Shown piece after piece: positions 1 through 9,032 of a DNA stretch of 64,000 bases (the stretch's first letter is position 1; each line of letters opens with the position of its first letter). The stretch spans positions 434,001 through 498,000 of the forward strand of contig NZ_BMQT01000002.1 in NCBI RefSeq assembly GCF_014648255.1, in the 5' to 3' direction. The translations under genes were made by a program, and so were the position numbers. The notes under the pieces are model-generated. The model was given only the letters and a program-made list of their open reading frames with translations, was not told where the DNA came from and did no database searches. Source of the DNA: Nocardioides albus. Its GTDB lineage: Bacteria; Actinomycetota; Actinomycetes; Propionibacteriales; Nocardioidaceae.

Positions 1-348
1 GCGGAAGCGGATGGGTCCGAAGAAGCCCAGCGGTGCGAAGAGCAACAGGTTGCCGACGATGCCGAACCGGCCCATGGTCGGGAGGTCCGCGAACGGCTCG
101 AGGCTGACGGAGCCGGTGACGAGGCCGGCCATGCTGCCCGGCACCATCGTCATCATCACCCCGGGCACGGTGCCGTAGACGATGGCGACCTCGGCCAGCG
201 ACGTACGCCACGCCCGCGGCCACGGGACGCCGAGGCCCCGGCGCAGCAGGGCCAGGATCGGCACCGCCAGCGCTGCCACCGGGAGCGCGAGCACCGTGAG
301 GATGACGATGCCGGTCTCGGTGAGCGAACCTGATCCGTTCACGATCAT
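1..348 (-). CDS. VanZ-like family membrane protein (C-terminus outside the window)
   Basis: An ATG at 348 with an AGGAG ribosome site opens a frame that runs off the left edge. The 116 visible residues contain two hydrophobic stretches (about residues 14-34 and 55-75) and the segment VGNLLLFAPLGFFGPIRF, which is typical of VanZ-like proteins. VanZ of enterococci gives low-level teicoplanin resistance by an unclear mechanism; many VanZ-like proteins have no known role. The start overlaps the stop of the upstream FemAB-like gene by 4 bp, so the two are almost certainly co-transcribed. The family call rests on the motif and the hydrophobic pattern only, because the C-terminal half is missing. 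Confidence 0.75.
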   Translation of the reverse strand, partial: MIVNGSGSLTETGIVILTVLALPVAALAVPILALLRRGLGVPWPRAWRTSLAEVAIVYGTVPGVMMTMVPGSMAGLVTGSVSLEPFADLPTMGRFGIVGNLLLFAPLGFFGPIRFR

Positions 349-1505
349 CGGTGTGCTCCTTCCCTCTGGTTGCGTCTTCTCATGTACAGGTCGAAGGCCC
401 GATAGACGATAGGCCGCAGCGGCAGGTCCCACTCGCCGACGTACCTGACCGCCCGTCCGCCGGTGCCGACCTTGAACTGGACCAGCCCGACGTGCGGATC
501 GTCGGCCGACAGCGTCGGGGTGATGCCGCGCAGGTCGTACACGTCGCAGCCGGCGGCCAGCGAGTCGCGGATCATCGCCCACTGGCAGGCGTTGGAGCCG
601 CGTACGTCCCGTTTCGTGCCCGACGAGGCGCCGTAGACGTACCAGGCGTGGCCGCCGACGCGGACGTAGACCATCGCGGCCACCAGATCGCCTTCGTGAT
701 GGGCGAGGTAGAGCGTGATGCGCCCGTCGTCCTCGGTGGAGAGAGCGGCGAACATCTTCTCGAAATAGGCCAGCGGCCGCGGGGTGAACCGGTCGCGCTC
801 GGCGGTGTGGACGTAGAGGTCGTGGAACGCCTTCAGGTCCTCGCCGCCGGTCGAGGTGGTGACCTCGACGCCGGCCTTGGCTGCCTTCTTGATGTTGCGC
901 CGCCAGAGCTGGTTCATCCCGGCGAGCACGTCGTCCTCGGCGCGCGCGGTCCCGTCCGGATGGCGTAGGGGGACCTCGTACGTGAACTGCGGCTGCCCTG
1001 CTCCGAACCCGCTCTCGGGGTTCTGCTGGATCCAGCCGGAGTCGCGCAGGTATCGCGTCACGTCGGCGCCGACAGGATCGGTGTGCCCGGGGAGGTCGGT
1101 CAGGCGGGTGACTTGCGGGTCGGCGATGCCCTCCTTGACCTGAACGGCGCTCCAGGTGCGGGTGCGCACCGGGGGAGCGACGCGGATCGCGAAGGCGCCC
1201 TGCGAGCGTAGGTAGGAGACCAGCGGCGAGAGCCAGTCGGTGAGCCCGCCGGCCCAGTCGATGTCCGGCCCCCACGGAAGGTACGCCAGCGTGTAGCCCA
1301 GCCGCGGCACCGGCCGGTGCAGCACCAGCCCGGTCCCGGCGAGCCGATCACCGGCGAACCAACCCAGCGACTCGCCGCGCCACTCGGTCTTCACCGCGGC
1401 CCAGGCCGGGGTCTGCTGGAAGCTGACCGAGCTCCGTGACCTGATGTGGTCGAGGTGCTCGGCGGAACTGATCGGTCTGACGGTGAAGGGCACCCTGCCA
1501 GTCAA
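345..1505 (-). CDS. FemAB-like peptidoglycan interpeptide-bridge aminoacyltransferase
   Basis: The 386-residue protein has the double GNAT layout of the FemABX family, which adds amino acids from aminoacyl-tRNA to the stem peptide of lipid II. Two family motifs are visible: LWRRNIKKAAKAGVEV in the middle, and GLVQFKVGTGG near the C-terminus. It has no signal peptide, as expected for a cytoplasmic enzyme. It is transcribed with the VanZ-like gene (4-bp overlap) and divergently from a response regulator, with 74 bp between the starts. In Streptomyces coelicolor a FemAB protein (VanK) is part of the VanRS glycopeptide-resistance regulon, so the arrangement is suggestive. No VanH, VanA or VanX is present here. 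Which amino acid is added cannot be read from the sequence. Confidence 0.85.
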   Translation of the reverse strand: MTGRVPFTVRPISSAEHLDHIRSRSSVSFQQTPAWAAVKTEWRGESLGWFAGDRLAGTGLVLHRPVPRLGYTLAYLPWGPDIDWAGGLTDWLSPLVSYLRSQGAFAIRVAPPVRTRTWSAVQVKEGIADPQVTRLTDLPGHTDPVGADVTRYLRDSGWIQQNPESGFGAGQPQFTYEVPLRHPDGTARAEDDVLAGMNQLWRRNIKKAAKAGVEVTTSTGGEDLKAFHDLYVHTAERDRFTPRPLAYFEKMFAALSTEDDGRITLYLAHHEGDLVAAMVYVRVGGHAWYVYGASSGTKRDVRGSNACQWAMIRDSLAAGCDVYDLRGITPTLSADDPHVGLVQFKVGTGGRAVRYVGEWDLPLRPIVYRAFDLYMRRRNQREGAHR

Positions 1506-1579
1506 CCGGTCTCGGTGTCGTCAGGACGTATGCCGTTTCGGATACGTCGGCGATATGTCATCGACTTAGGATCATTGGC

Positions 1580-2245
1580 ATGCGGGTGCTGGTGGTCGAG
1601 GACGAGCCGTTGATGGCTGGGGCGATCCGGGACGGGTTGCGGCTGGAGGCGATCGCCGCTGACATCGCCGGCGACGGCGAGACGGCGCTGGAGATGCTGA
1701 GCGTCAACGCCTACGACATCGCCGTGCTCGACCGCGACATCCCCGGACCCTCGGGCGACGAGATCGCGAAGCGCATCGTCGCCTCCGGGACCGGGATGCC
1801 CATCCTGATGCTCACCGCCGCCGACCGGCTCGATGACAAGGCCTCGGGCTTCGAGCTGGGCGCCGACGACTACCTGACCAAGCCGTTCGAGCTGCGCGAG
1901 CTTGTGCTGCGGCTGCGGGCCCTCGACCGGCGGCGCGCCCACAACCGGCCACCGGTGCGGGAGATCGCCGGGCTGCGGATCGACCCGTTCCGGCGCGAGG
2001 TCTACCGCGAGGGCCGTTACGTCGCCCTGACCCGCAAGCAGTTCGCGGTCCTCGAGGTGCTCGCCGCTGCCGAGGGCGGCGTGGTCAGCGCTGAGGAGCT
2101 GCTGGAGCGGGCGTGGGACGAGAACGCCGACCCGTTCACGAACGCCGTACGCATCACCGTCTCCGCCCTGCGCAAGCGGCTCGGCGAGCCGGCGATCATC
2201 GCGACCGTGCCGGGCGTGGGATACCGCATCGATGTCGACGCCTAG
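1580..2245 (+). CDS. OmpR/PhoB-family response regulator
   Basis: The 221-residue protein has an N-terminal receiver domain (residues 1-115) and a C-terminal winged-helix DNA-binding domain (about 125-221). The receiver is complete: acidic pocket E7/D8, phospho-acceptor D51, T79 and K101. The output domain ends with the usual winged-helix pattern (NAVRITVSALRKRL, then VPGVGYRI). It overlaps the following histidine kinase by 14 bp, so the pair is translationally coupled. It probably controls the divergent FemAB-VanZ unit from the 74-bp gap at 1506-1579, though no operator repeat was identified there. The signal sensed is unknown. Confidence 0.93.
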   Translation: MRVLVVEDEPLMAGAIRDGLRLEAIAADIAGDGETALEMLSVNAYDIAVLDRDIPGPSGDEIAKRIVASGTGMPILMLTAADRLDDKASGFELGADDYLTKPFELRELVLRLRALDRRRAHNRPPVREIAGLRIDPFRREVYREGRYVALTRKQFAVLEVLAAAEGGVVSAEELLERAWDENADPFTNAVRITVSALRKRLGEPAIIATVPGVGYRIDVDA

Positions 2246-3356
2246 CGACACGGGCTCCAGACGCCCCGGGCTGAGCGTCAGGCTCAAGCTGACGTTGAGC
2301 TATGCCGGGGTCATCGTGGTCACCGGTGTCCTGCTCCTCGCCGTGGTGTGGGTCTTCCTGCTGCGCTACGTCCCCGACGGGGTGTGGATGGAGTGGCCGC
2401 AGCGGCCGGGGAGCCCGAGTGCTCCCTTCGTCCCGAATCGCTCTGACCTGGAGCGTGCCTTCGTGCCGCGGGCGGCGGCGATGATGGGGTTCCTCGTCGT
2501 GTTCGGCCTGGTGGGAGGGTGGATCCTCGCCGGCCGGATGTTGGCGCCGCTGACCAGGATCACCGAGGCCACGCGTACGGCAGCGGACGGCTCGCTCTCG
2601 CACCGGATCGAGCTCGAGGGCCCCGGTGACGAGTTCCGTGAGCTCGCCGACGGGTTCGACGACATGCTGGCGAAGCTGGAGGCGCAGGTGGCCGAGCAGC
2701 AGCGGTTCGCGGCCAACGCCTCCCACGAGCTGCGTACGCCGCTGGCGATCACCCAGACGTTGCTCGATGTCGCCGGCAAGGATCCGAACCGCGACGTCGA
2801 GGAGCTCGTCGACCGGCTGCGCCTGATCAACGCGCGCGCGATCGACCTCACCGAGGCTCTTCTCGTGCTCAGTCGCGCCGACCAGCGCTCCTTCGTCCGC
2901 GAGCCGGTCGACCTGTCGCTGGTCGCCGAGGAGGCGGTCGAGACGCTGCTGCCGCTCGCCGAGCAGCGCGGAGTCCGGATCGAGACCTCCGGTGACCAGG
3001 CGTCGGTCACCGGCTCGCCCGCCCTGCTGCTGCAGGTCGCGACCAACCTGATCCACAACGCGATCGTCCACAACCTGCCCGAGGCCGGGTCGGTGTCGGT
3101 CACCGTCGTCGCGACGGAGAAGAGCGTGGTTCTCGCCGTCGCGAACACCGGTGAGGAGCTCCCTCGTGAGCTCGTCGCCACGCTCACCGAGCCGTTCCAG
3201 CGAGGCACGCAGCGCATCCACGGAGACCAGGCCGGCGTCGGTCTCGGCCTGGCGATCGTCAAGAGCATCACCCGCGCCCACGACGGCAATCTCGCGGTAC
3301 TCGCCCGTCCCGGCGGTGGGCTACGGGTCTCGGTCGAGCTGCCTCGGACGCGCTAG
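2232..3356 (+). CDS. Sensor histidine kinase with HAMP domain
   Basis: The 374-residue membrane kinase is the partner of the preceding response regulator. Transmembrane helices at about residues 19-42 and 80-102 bracket a short extracytoplasmic loop of roughly 37 residues. A HAMP domain follows, then HisKA with phospho-acceptor H165 in ANASHELRTPLA, and an HATPase_c domain with the N box (NLIHNAIVHN) and G box (VGLGLAIVKS). The short external loop suggests sensing within or close to the membrane rather than by a large ligand-binding domain. The layout resembles actinobacterial VanS-like and general envelope-stress kinases; the ligand cannot be deduced. Confidence 0.92.
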   Translation: MSTPSDTGSRRPGLSVRLKLTLSYAGVIVVTGVLLLAVVWVFLLRYVPDGVWMEWPQRPGSPSAPFVPNRSDLERAFVPRAAAMMGFLVVFGLVGGWILAGRMLAPLTRITEATRTAADGSLSHRIELEGPGDEFRELADGFDDMLAKLEAQVAEQQRFAANASHELRTPLAITQTLLDVAGKDPNRDVEELVDRLRLINARAIDLTEALLVLSRADQRSFVREPVDLSLVAEEAVETLLPLAEQRGVRIETSGDQASVTGSPALLLQVATNLIHNAIVHNLPEAGSVSVTVVATEKSVVLAVANTGEELPRELVATLTEPFQRGTQRIHGDQAGVGLGLAIVKSITRAHDGNLAVLARPGGGLRVSVELPRTR

Positions 3357-3358
3357 CA

Positions 3359-3414
3359 ACGAGGTTGTGAAGCTGAGAGTGGTCTATAGGTCACTCTCAG
3401 CTTCACAACCTCGT
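3359..3414. terminator. Bidirectional hairpin between the kinase and asnC genes
   Basis: A 23-bp perfect inverted repeat (3359-3381 and 3392-3414) with a 10-nt loop lies between the convergent genes. It has no T tract on either side. The right arm touches the first base of the stop codon of the minus-strand AsnC gene. A symmetric hairpin between convergent genes fits a bidirectional terminator. Confidence 0.75.
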
Positions 3415-3884
3415 CAACGTGGTGTCGCGCCCGTGCGCAGCAGGTCCAGGGTGCGCGGCTCGATGAGGGTCGAGAGGGTGACCACGCTGGTCGAGCGGAC
3501 GACGGCGTGGGACTGGTCGATGCGGACGAGCACCTCCTGCAGCTTCGCGTGCGATCCGGTCGCGACCTTGCAGAAGACGTCGAACGAGCCGGTGGTGACG
3601 TAGGCCTCGAGCACCTCGGGGATCTCGGCGAGGTCGCGGCGTACGTCCTCGAGGGCACCCTGGGAGATCTCCAGGGTCACGAACGCCTGCACGGTGTGGC
3701 CGGCGGCGGCCGGGTCGATCGTAGGCGCCCAGTCGCGGATCACGCCGGCCTCGGCCAGCTTGCGCAGCCGGCTCTGCACGGTGGCGCGGGCGACGCCGGC
3801 GACTCTGGAGAGCTCGAGGTCGCCGACGCGCGGGTGGGCGTGCAGCGTCTCCAGGAGGATCAGATCGAGGCCATCGAGTTTCAT
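3414..3884 (-). CDS. Lrp/AsnC-family transcriptional regulator
   Basis: The 156-residue protein starts with an AsnC-type helix-turn-helix (about residues 5-50) and ends with the RAM effector-binding domain (about 65-145). Lrp/AsnC proteins bind amino acids or their catabolites and usually control neighbouring genes. This one is divergent from 4-hydroxyphenylpyruvate dioxygenase, 119 bp away, and a 7-bp-arm inverted repeat lies between them. The likely job is control of tyrosine/phenylalanine breakdown in response to an aromatic amino acid, which is an inference from position. The homogentisate genes lie about 18 kb away, so it may act at two loci. Confidence 0.92.
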   Translation of the reverse strand: MKLDGLDLILLETLHAHPRVGDLELSRVAGVARATVQSRLRKLAEAGVIRDWAPTIDPAAAGHTVQAFVTLEISQGALEDVRRDLAEIPEVLEAYVTTGSFDVFCKVATGSHAKLQEVLVRIDQSHAVVRSTSVVTLSTLIEPRTLDLLRTGATPR

Positions 3885-3944
3885 GGCGCGATCATAGTCA
3901 AAGTGTCTAGTGGGATGCGGGTATTGCTGGCCGGATCTGACATA

Positions 3945-3966
3945 TTGACCAGTGTCCAGTGGTCAA
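3945..3966. promoter_or_regulatory. Candidate AsnC operator upstream of hppD
   Basis: The inverted repeat TTGACCA-N8-TGGTCAA lies in the divergent asnC-hppD intergenic region, 38 bp before the hppD start. The 7-bp arms and 22-bp total fit an Lrp/AsnC dimer site. A looser similar word (agtcaaagtgtc) lies nearer the asnC start. Function is inferred from position and symmetry. Confidence 0.5.
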
Positions 3967-3994
3967 CTTGTTTGGTGTGACTCGGCCCACTTGA

Positions 3995-5209
<1,215 letters not shown>

Positions 5210-5231
5210 CCCCTCGCCGAGTCTTCACCTT

Positions 5232-5305
5232 TGGCGAGCCGAGTCTGTAGTTGTGGGCGACGAAACTCTAGTTTCGTCGCCCACTTCTGCAGTCTCGGCT
5301 CGCCA
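5232..5305. terminator. Compound bidirectional hairpin between hppD and the dehydroshikimate dehydratase gene
   Basis: Two nested inverted repeats share one centre: a 12-bp outer stem (5232-5243 with 5294-5305) and a 15-bp inner stem (5253-5267 with 5270-5284) with a 2-base gap. The element lies between convergent genes, so it is read as a shared terminator. The near-perfect inner palindrome would form a cruciform or very stable RNA hairpin. Confidence 0.7.
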
Positions 5306-5329
5306 TTTGTGCGAACTCGGCGGTGGGGG

Positions 5330-7132
5330 TCAGGTGGCCTGGCTGGCGAGGCGGACGGGGGCGTTGCCGGCGCCGTAGCCGTCGTAGCGGTCGCGGCGCT
5401 CGACGAGCTCGAAGAAGACCTCACCGACGGTCTCGGTGTAGCAGTGCAGGTACTCCCCGTCGGCGTCGCGGTCGTAGAGGAGGTCGAGATCGCGGAGGGT
5501 GTCGACGAGGTCCTCGGCCAGACCGAAGCGGGCGACCAGGTCGTCGTAGTAGTTGCCCGGCACCTCGAGCGGCCTCAGTCCGCGCTCGCGGGCGGCCGTG
5601 ACGACGCCGATGATGTCGTGGCAGGCGAGCGCGATGTGCTGGGCGTGGCCCTGCTGATCGGTCGGGAGCTGTCCGCTCGGGAGCAGGTTGAGCGGAAGGC
5701 GTACGCCGCCGGCGGGCGAGCTCATCACCTGGCTCCGGACGAGGCCGGCCGGGCCGGCGACCTCCTGGCTCGGCTGCGGGGTCAGCGACAGCACGCTGGT
5801 GTAGAAGAGGACCGCCTCGTCGAAGCTGTGCCAGGGCTGGACCAGGTTGACGTGGTCGATCCGCACGGCGTGTCCGTCGGTGCTCGAGACCCCGCCGTCG
5901 AACTCGCCGGCCCAGTCCTCCGCGTGCGAGAGGAAGACCTCGGTGCCGTCGGGGGAGGTGAAGGCGCGCAGGGCCTGCTCGCCGGCGTACGTCCGGCGGT
6001 GGACCGGTGGCGCCATCAGTCGGGCGGCGCGCTCGGCGGCCGGGTCGGAGTCGGCGACGTCGAAGCCGACCGCGGCGATGTGCGGCGCGGGGGAGGCGCT
6101 CGGCACGTCGTTGCACACCACACGAGCCGCACCCCAGGTCCACAGCCGCACCTGCTTGCTGCGGTGACGGCCGCCGAAGTCGAAGCCGAGCTGCTCGAGC
6201 AGCACCTCGACGCCGGAGGTGTCGGACGCCTTGATCTCGACGAAGTCGAAGGCCTCCGGTGCGGCGACCTCGGGCAGCCGGGGGAGCGGGCCTCCGGTTC
6301 GGCTTGCCTCCTCGCCGAGTAGTTCGGCGGTGCGGTCGGCGAGCCAGCGCAGGGAACGCTGGGCCTGGCGGGCGGTGCGGGTCGGGTCGGTCTGGCGGAA
6401 GGTGTCGTTGAAGACCTCCAGCGACAGCGGCCCCTCGTAGCCGGCGCGGAAGACGTGAGCGAGGAAGGTGGGCAGGGCGAAGCTGCCCTCGCCGGGGAAG
6501 AGCCGGTGGTGGCGGCTCCAGGAGAGCACGTCCATGCTGAGTGCGGGAGCGTCGGCGAGCTGCAGGAAGAAGATCTTCTCCGCCGGGATCTCCTCGATCT
6601 GCTTGGGGTCGTGGCCGCGCGAGAGGATGTGGAAGCTGTCCAGGCAGATCCCGACGTTGGGGTGGTCGGCGAGCTCGACGATGCGCCACGAGCGTCGGTA
6701 GTCGTCGACGAACCGTCCCCAGGCCAATGCCTCGTAGGCGAGCCGGATGTCGTACGTCGCCGCCAGATCGCCCAGTCGGCGCAGCTGTCCGGCGGAGACC
6801 TCGTCGTCGTCGACGGTCGCGGTGCCGACGTTGCTGCACACCAGCATCAGGTCGATCCCGAGCCGCTGCATGAGCTGGAACTTCGCCTCGGCGCGGCGGA
6901 GGACGTCCGCGAAGACCGACTCGTCGACGCCTTCGGCGTCACGGAACGGCTGATAGAGGTCGAGGGTGAGCCCCAACCGGTCGGCGAGCGCCCGGATCTC
7001 TTCGGGGGACTGAGGTGCGGCGATGAGGTCGGGCTCGAAGATCTCGATCGCGTCGAAGCCTGCTTCGGCCGCGGCGTACATCTTCTGGGCCAGGCCGCCG
7101 CTGAGACAGACGGTAGCGATCGAGGTGCGCAT
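5330..7132 (-). CDS. 3-dehydroshikimate dehydratase fused to an HPPD-like VOC domain
   Basis: The 600-residue protein has an N-terminal sugar-phosphate isomerase/epimerase (AP-endonuclease 2) TIM barrel (about residues 1-270) and a C-terminal two-part VOC domain like HPPD (about 290-595). This is the QsuB-type two-domain dehydroshikimate dehydratase, which makes protocatechuate from 3-dehydroshikimate. The barrel begins MRTSIATVCLSGGLAQKM and carries acidic and His residues in the metal-site segments (LAYEALAWGRFVDDY, ICLDSFHILSRG). The C-terminal domain ends with the FFELVERR glutamate motif, so it may keep a metal site, but its reaction is uncertain. It is divergent from a TetR regulator, and a shared operator (7149-7171) links it to the shikimate dehydrogenase gene. 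A true second HPPD activity cannot be excluded. Confidence 0.88.
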   Translation of the reverse strand: MRTSIATVCLSGGLAQKMYAAAEAGFDAIEIFEPDLIAAPQSPEEIRALADRLGLTLDLYQPFRDAEGVDESVFADVLRRAEAKFQLMQRLGIDLMLVCSNVGTATVDDDEVSAGQLRRLGDLAATYDIRLAYEALAWGRFVDDYRRSWRIVELADHPNVGICLDSFHILSRGHDPKQIEEIPAEKIFFLQLADAPALSMDVLSWSRHHRLFPGEGSFALPTFLAHVFRAGYEGPLSLEVFNDTFRQTDPTRTARQAQRSLRWLADRTAELLGEEASRTGGPLPRLPEVAAPEAFDFVEIKASDTSGVEVLLEQLGFDFGGRHRSKQVRLWTWGAARVVCNDVPSASPAPHIAAVGFDVADSDPAAERAARLMAPPVHRRTYAGEQALRAFTSPDGTEVFLSHAEDWAGEFDGGVSSTDGHAVRIDHVNLVQPWHSFDEAVLFYTSVLSLTPQPSQEVAGPAGLVRSQVMSSPAGGVRLPLNLLPSGQLPTDQQGHAQHIALACHDIIGVVTAARERGLRPLEVPGNYYDDLVARFGLAEDLVDTLRDLDLLYDRDADGEYLHCYTETVGEVFFELVERRDRYDGYGAGNAPVRLASQAT

Positions 7133-7148
7133 GGTTCTCCGTTCGTGA

Positions 7149-7171
7149 TTAATGTACGAAACGGTACATAC
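7149..7171. promoter_or_regulatory. TetR operator, site 1 (dehydratase/tetR promoter region)
   Basis: The site reads TTAATGTACGAA-ACG-GTAC, with a further TGTAC/GTACA inverted repeat inside it. It lies between the divergent dehydratase and tetR genes. The same word occurs in reverse orientation at 8066-8088, just upstream of the shikimate dehydrogenase gene. Two independent copies in front of functionally linked genes make this a convincing regulator site. Confidence 0.75.
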
Positions 7172-7214
7172 ATTGATCCGCGTTGGGAAGTGGGCCGTGC
7201 TCTAGGCTCGGGGC

Positions 7215-7868
7215 ATGGTCGACACCCAACAGTCCGTCGAGAAGTCGGAAGAGCGGATGCGAGATGCCGAACGCACCCGAGCCGAGCTGCTCGAGGTCGC
7301 GACCGAGGTGTTCTCCGAGCAGGGCTACTCGGGTGCGCGGGTCGACGAGATCGCGGAGCGCACCCGCACGACCAAGCGGATGATCTACTACTACTTCGGT
7401 GGCAAGGAGGGGCTCTACCTGGCCGTCCTCGAGGCCGCCTATCGTCGCATCCGTGAGGCCGAGCAGAGCTTGCATGCCGACCATCTGGCTCCGGTGGATG
7501 CGGTGCGCAGGATCGCCGAGCTGACCTTCGACCACCATCACGACCATCCGGCCTTCATCCGTCTCGTCTCGGTCGAGAACATCCACCACGGACAGCACCT
7601 GGGCAAGGTCGAGTCGCTGCGCGACCTCGGCACCCCGGCCGCCTCCCTCCTCGACGACGTCCTCGCCCGCGGCCGGGCCTCGGGAGAGCTCCGCGGCGAC
7701 GTCGACGCGATCGACGTGCACATGCTGATCAGCTCCTACTGCGTCTTCCAGGTCGCCAACGCCGCCACCTTCGGCTTCCTCTTCGGCCGCGACATGCTCG
7801 CCCCCGACGTCCGCGACCGCCATCGCCGCATCCTCGGCGACATCGTCGTCGGCTGGCTCTCCGCCTAG
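7215..7868 (+). CDS. TetR-family regulator of the shikimate/quinate module
   Basis: The 217-residue protein has an N-terminal TetR helix-turn-helix (about residues 20-66, ending in the TTKRMIYYYFGGKEGLY recognition-helix motif) and a C-terminal ligand-binding domain rich in His around residues 112-130 (FDHHHDHPAF). It sits between the dehydratase and the shikimate dehydrogenase genes, and matching operators flank it on both sides. It probably represses all three transcripts until an intermediate such as shikimate, quinate or protocatechuate is present. The ligand is an inference from context. Confidence 0.9.
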   Translation: MVDTQQSVEKSEERMRDAERTRAELLEVATEVFSEQGYSGARVDEIAERTRTTKRMIYYYFGGKEGLYLAVLEAAYRRIREAEQSLHADHLAPVDAVRRIAELTFDHHHDHPAFIRLVSVENIHHGQHLGKVESLRDLGTPAASLLDDVLARGRASGELRGDVDAIDVHMLISSYCVFQVANAATFGFLFGRDMLAPDVRDRHRRILGDIVVGWLSA

Positions 7869-7890
7869 CAGCCGTCCCCGCTCGGCCGAG

Positions 7891-7953
7891 ACGTCACGTA
7901 CGTCGGCCGAGCCGTCACGTACGTCGGCCGAGACGTCACGTACGTCGGCCGAG
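7891..7953. repeat. Three tandem 21-bp repeats after tetR
   Basis: The unit (a/c)cgtcacgtacgtcggccgag is repeated three times without gaps; only the first base varies. Partial tcggccga copies continue to about 8000. The array lies in the 231-bp gap between the tetR stop and the shikimate dehydrogenase start, and its last copy forms the left arm of a hairpin. Confidence 0.85.
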
Positions 7954-7980
7954 TTGGCAACGTGCTGCCAACTCGGCCGA
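7945..7980 (+). terminator. Hairpin downstream of tetR
   Basis: A 15-bp perfect stem (7945-7959 with 7966-7980) and a 6-nt loop follow the tandem repeats. There is no T tract. Placed after tetR and before the promoter of the next operon, it probably ends the tetR transcript. Confidence 0.6.
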
Positions 7981-8065
7981 CGCGAGTGACGCCTCGGCCG
8001 ACGCGAGCGACGTTTCGGCGTGGGGGTTGACGAGTCGGCGCGAGGTGTGATCCCCTTCACTGTCG

Positions 8066-8088
8066 TAACGTACTAGTTCGTACATTAA
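8066..8088. promoter_or_regulatory. TetR operator, site 2 (shikimate dehydrogenase promoter)
   Basis: On the reverse strand this site reads TTAATGTACGAA-CTA-GTAC, matching site 1 at 7149-7171 in 16 of 16 non-spacer positions. It ends 11 bp before the ATG at 8100, just ahead of the AAGGA ribosome site, so a bound repressor would block transcription of the shikimate dehydrogenase-transporter pair. Confidence 0.75.
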
Positions 8089-8099
8089 GGATCATCCGG

Positions 8100-8960
8100 A
8101 TGAAGTCTTCGTTTCTCGTCGGTCTGATCGGCGCGGGTGTCGGCCCCTCGCTGAGCCCGGCGCTGCACATGCGCGAGGCGAAGGAGCACGGGTTGTCCTA
8201 CGTGTACAAGACGCTCGACATCACCGAGCTGGGTGTCCCTGCCGAGGGTGTGGGTGAGCTGATGAACGATGCGCGACGACTCGGGTTCGACGCGCTCAAC
8301 ATCACCCATCCGTGCAAGGAGCTCGTGATCGAGCACCTCGACCGGCTGGACGAGACGGCGGCTCGCCTGGGCGCGGTCAACACCGTGGTCTTCACCGACG
8401 AGGGAGCCGTCGGCTACAACACCGACACGACCGGGTTCGGCCATGCGCTGCGTACCGGAATGCCGGGGGCGCCGCTCGGCACCGTCGTGCAGCTCGGCGC
8501 CGGAGGAGCGGGCTCGGCCGTCGCTCACGCGCTTGTGACCCAGGGCGTGGACAGGCTGGTGATCGCCGACACCGACCTCGACCGTGCCCAGGCGCGCGCC
8601 GAGGAGATCCGCCGCCACCACCCCGACAGCGCAGTCGAGGCGAGCCATGTCGACAAGCTGGTCGCCCTCCTCCCCGAGGCCGACGGACTGGTCAACTGCA
8701 CCCCGGTGGGCATGGCCGACCACCCTGGTACGCCCCTGGAGACGAGTCTCCTCCGCCCCGATCTGTGGGTGGCGGACATCGTCTACCGGCCGCTGGACAC
8801 CGCGCTGCTCCAGGCTGCGCGCGAAGTCGGCTGCCGGACGCTGCACGGAGGCCACATGGCGGTCTACCAGGCCGTCGACGCCTTCCGACTGATCACCGGC
8901 ATCGATCCCGATGCCGAGCGGATGCTCGCCCACCTGCGCGAGCTCGCCACGGCCGGCTGA
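8100..8960 (+). CDS. Shikimate/quinate dehydrogenase
   Basis: The 286-residue enzyme belongs to the shikimate dehydrogenase family. The substrate domain has the SLSP motif (GVGPSLSPALHM), catalytic K73 (NITHPCK) and D109 (YNTDTTG); the nucleotide domain has the glycine motif QLGAGGAGSAVAHAL and the family signature NCTPVGM. After the glycine motif the strand-2 end is an acidic IADTDLDRA rather than the Arg/Lys patch of NADPH enzymes, which points to NAD and a catabolic role (QsuD-like). Placement with dehydroshikimate dehydratase and an MHS transporter supports oxidation of quinate or shikimate rather than aromatic biosynthesis. The ATG has an AAGGA ribosome site. Confidence 0.9.
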   Translation: MKSSFLVGLIGAGVGPSLSPALHMREAKEHGLSYVYKTLDITELGVPAEGVGELMNDARRLGFDALNITHPCKELVIEHLDRLDETAARLGAVNTVVFTDEGAVGYNTDTTGFGHALRTGMPGAPLGTVVQLGAGGAGSAVAHALVTQGVDRLVIADTDLDRAQARAEEIRRHHPDSAVEASHVDKLVALLPEADGLVNCTPVGMADHPGTPLETSLLRPDLWVADIVYRPLDTALLQAAREVGCRTLHGGHMAVYQAVDAFRLITGIDPDAERMLAHLRELATAG

Positions 8961-9032
8961 CCGTGAACCTGAACTGAACATCCCCCACCCCGCCCGCGGT
9001 CAGGGACCGCGGACCTACCCGAGGAGGACCCG

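Noticed and set aside
1502..2287. Open frame antisense to the response regulator
   Set aside because: The plus-strand frame encodes a complete receiver and DNA-binding domain; the antisense product has no fold signals.
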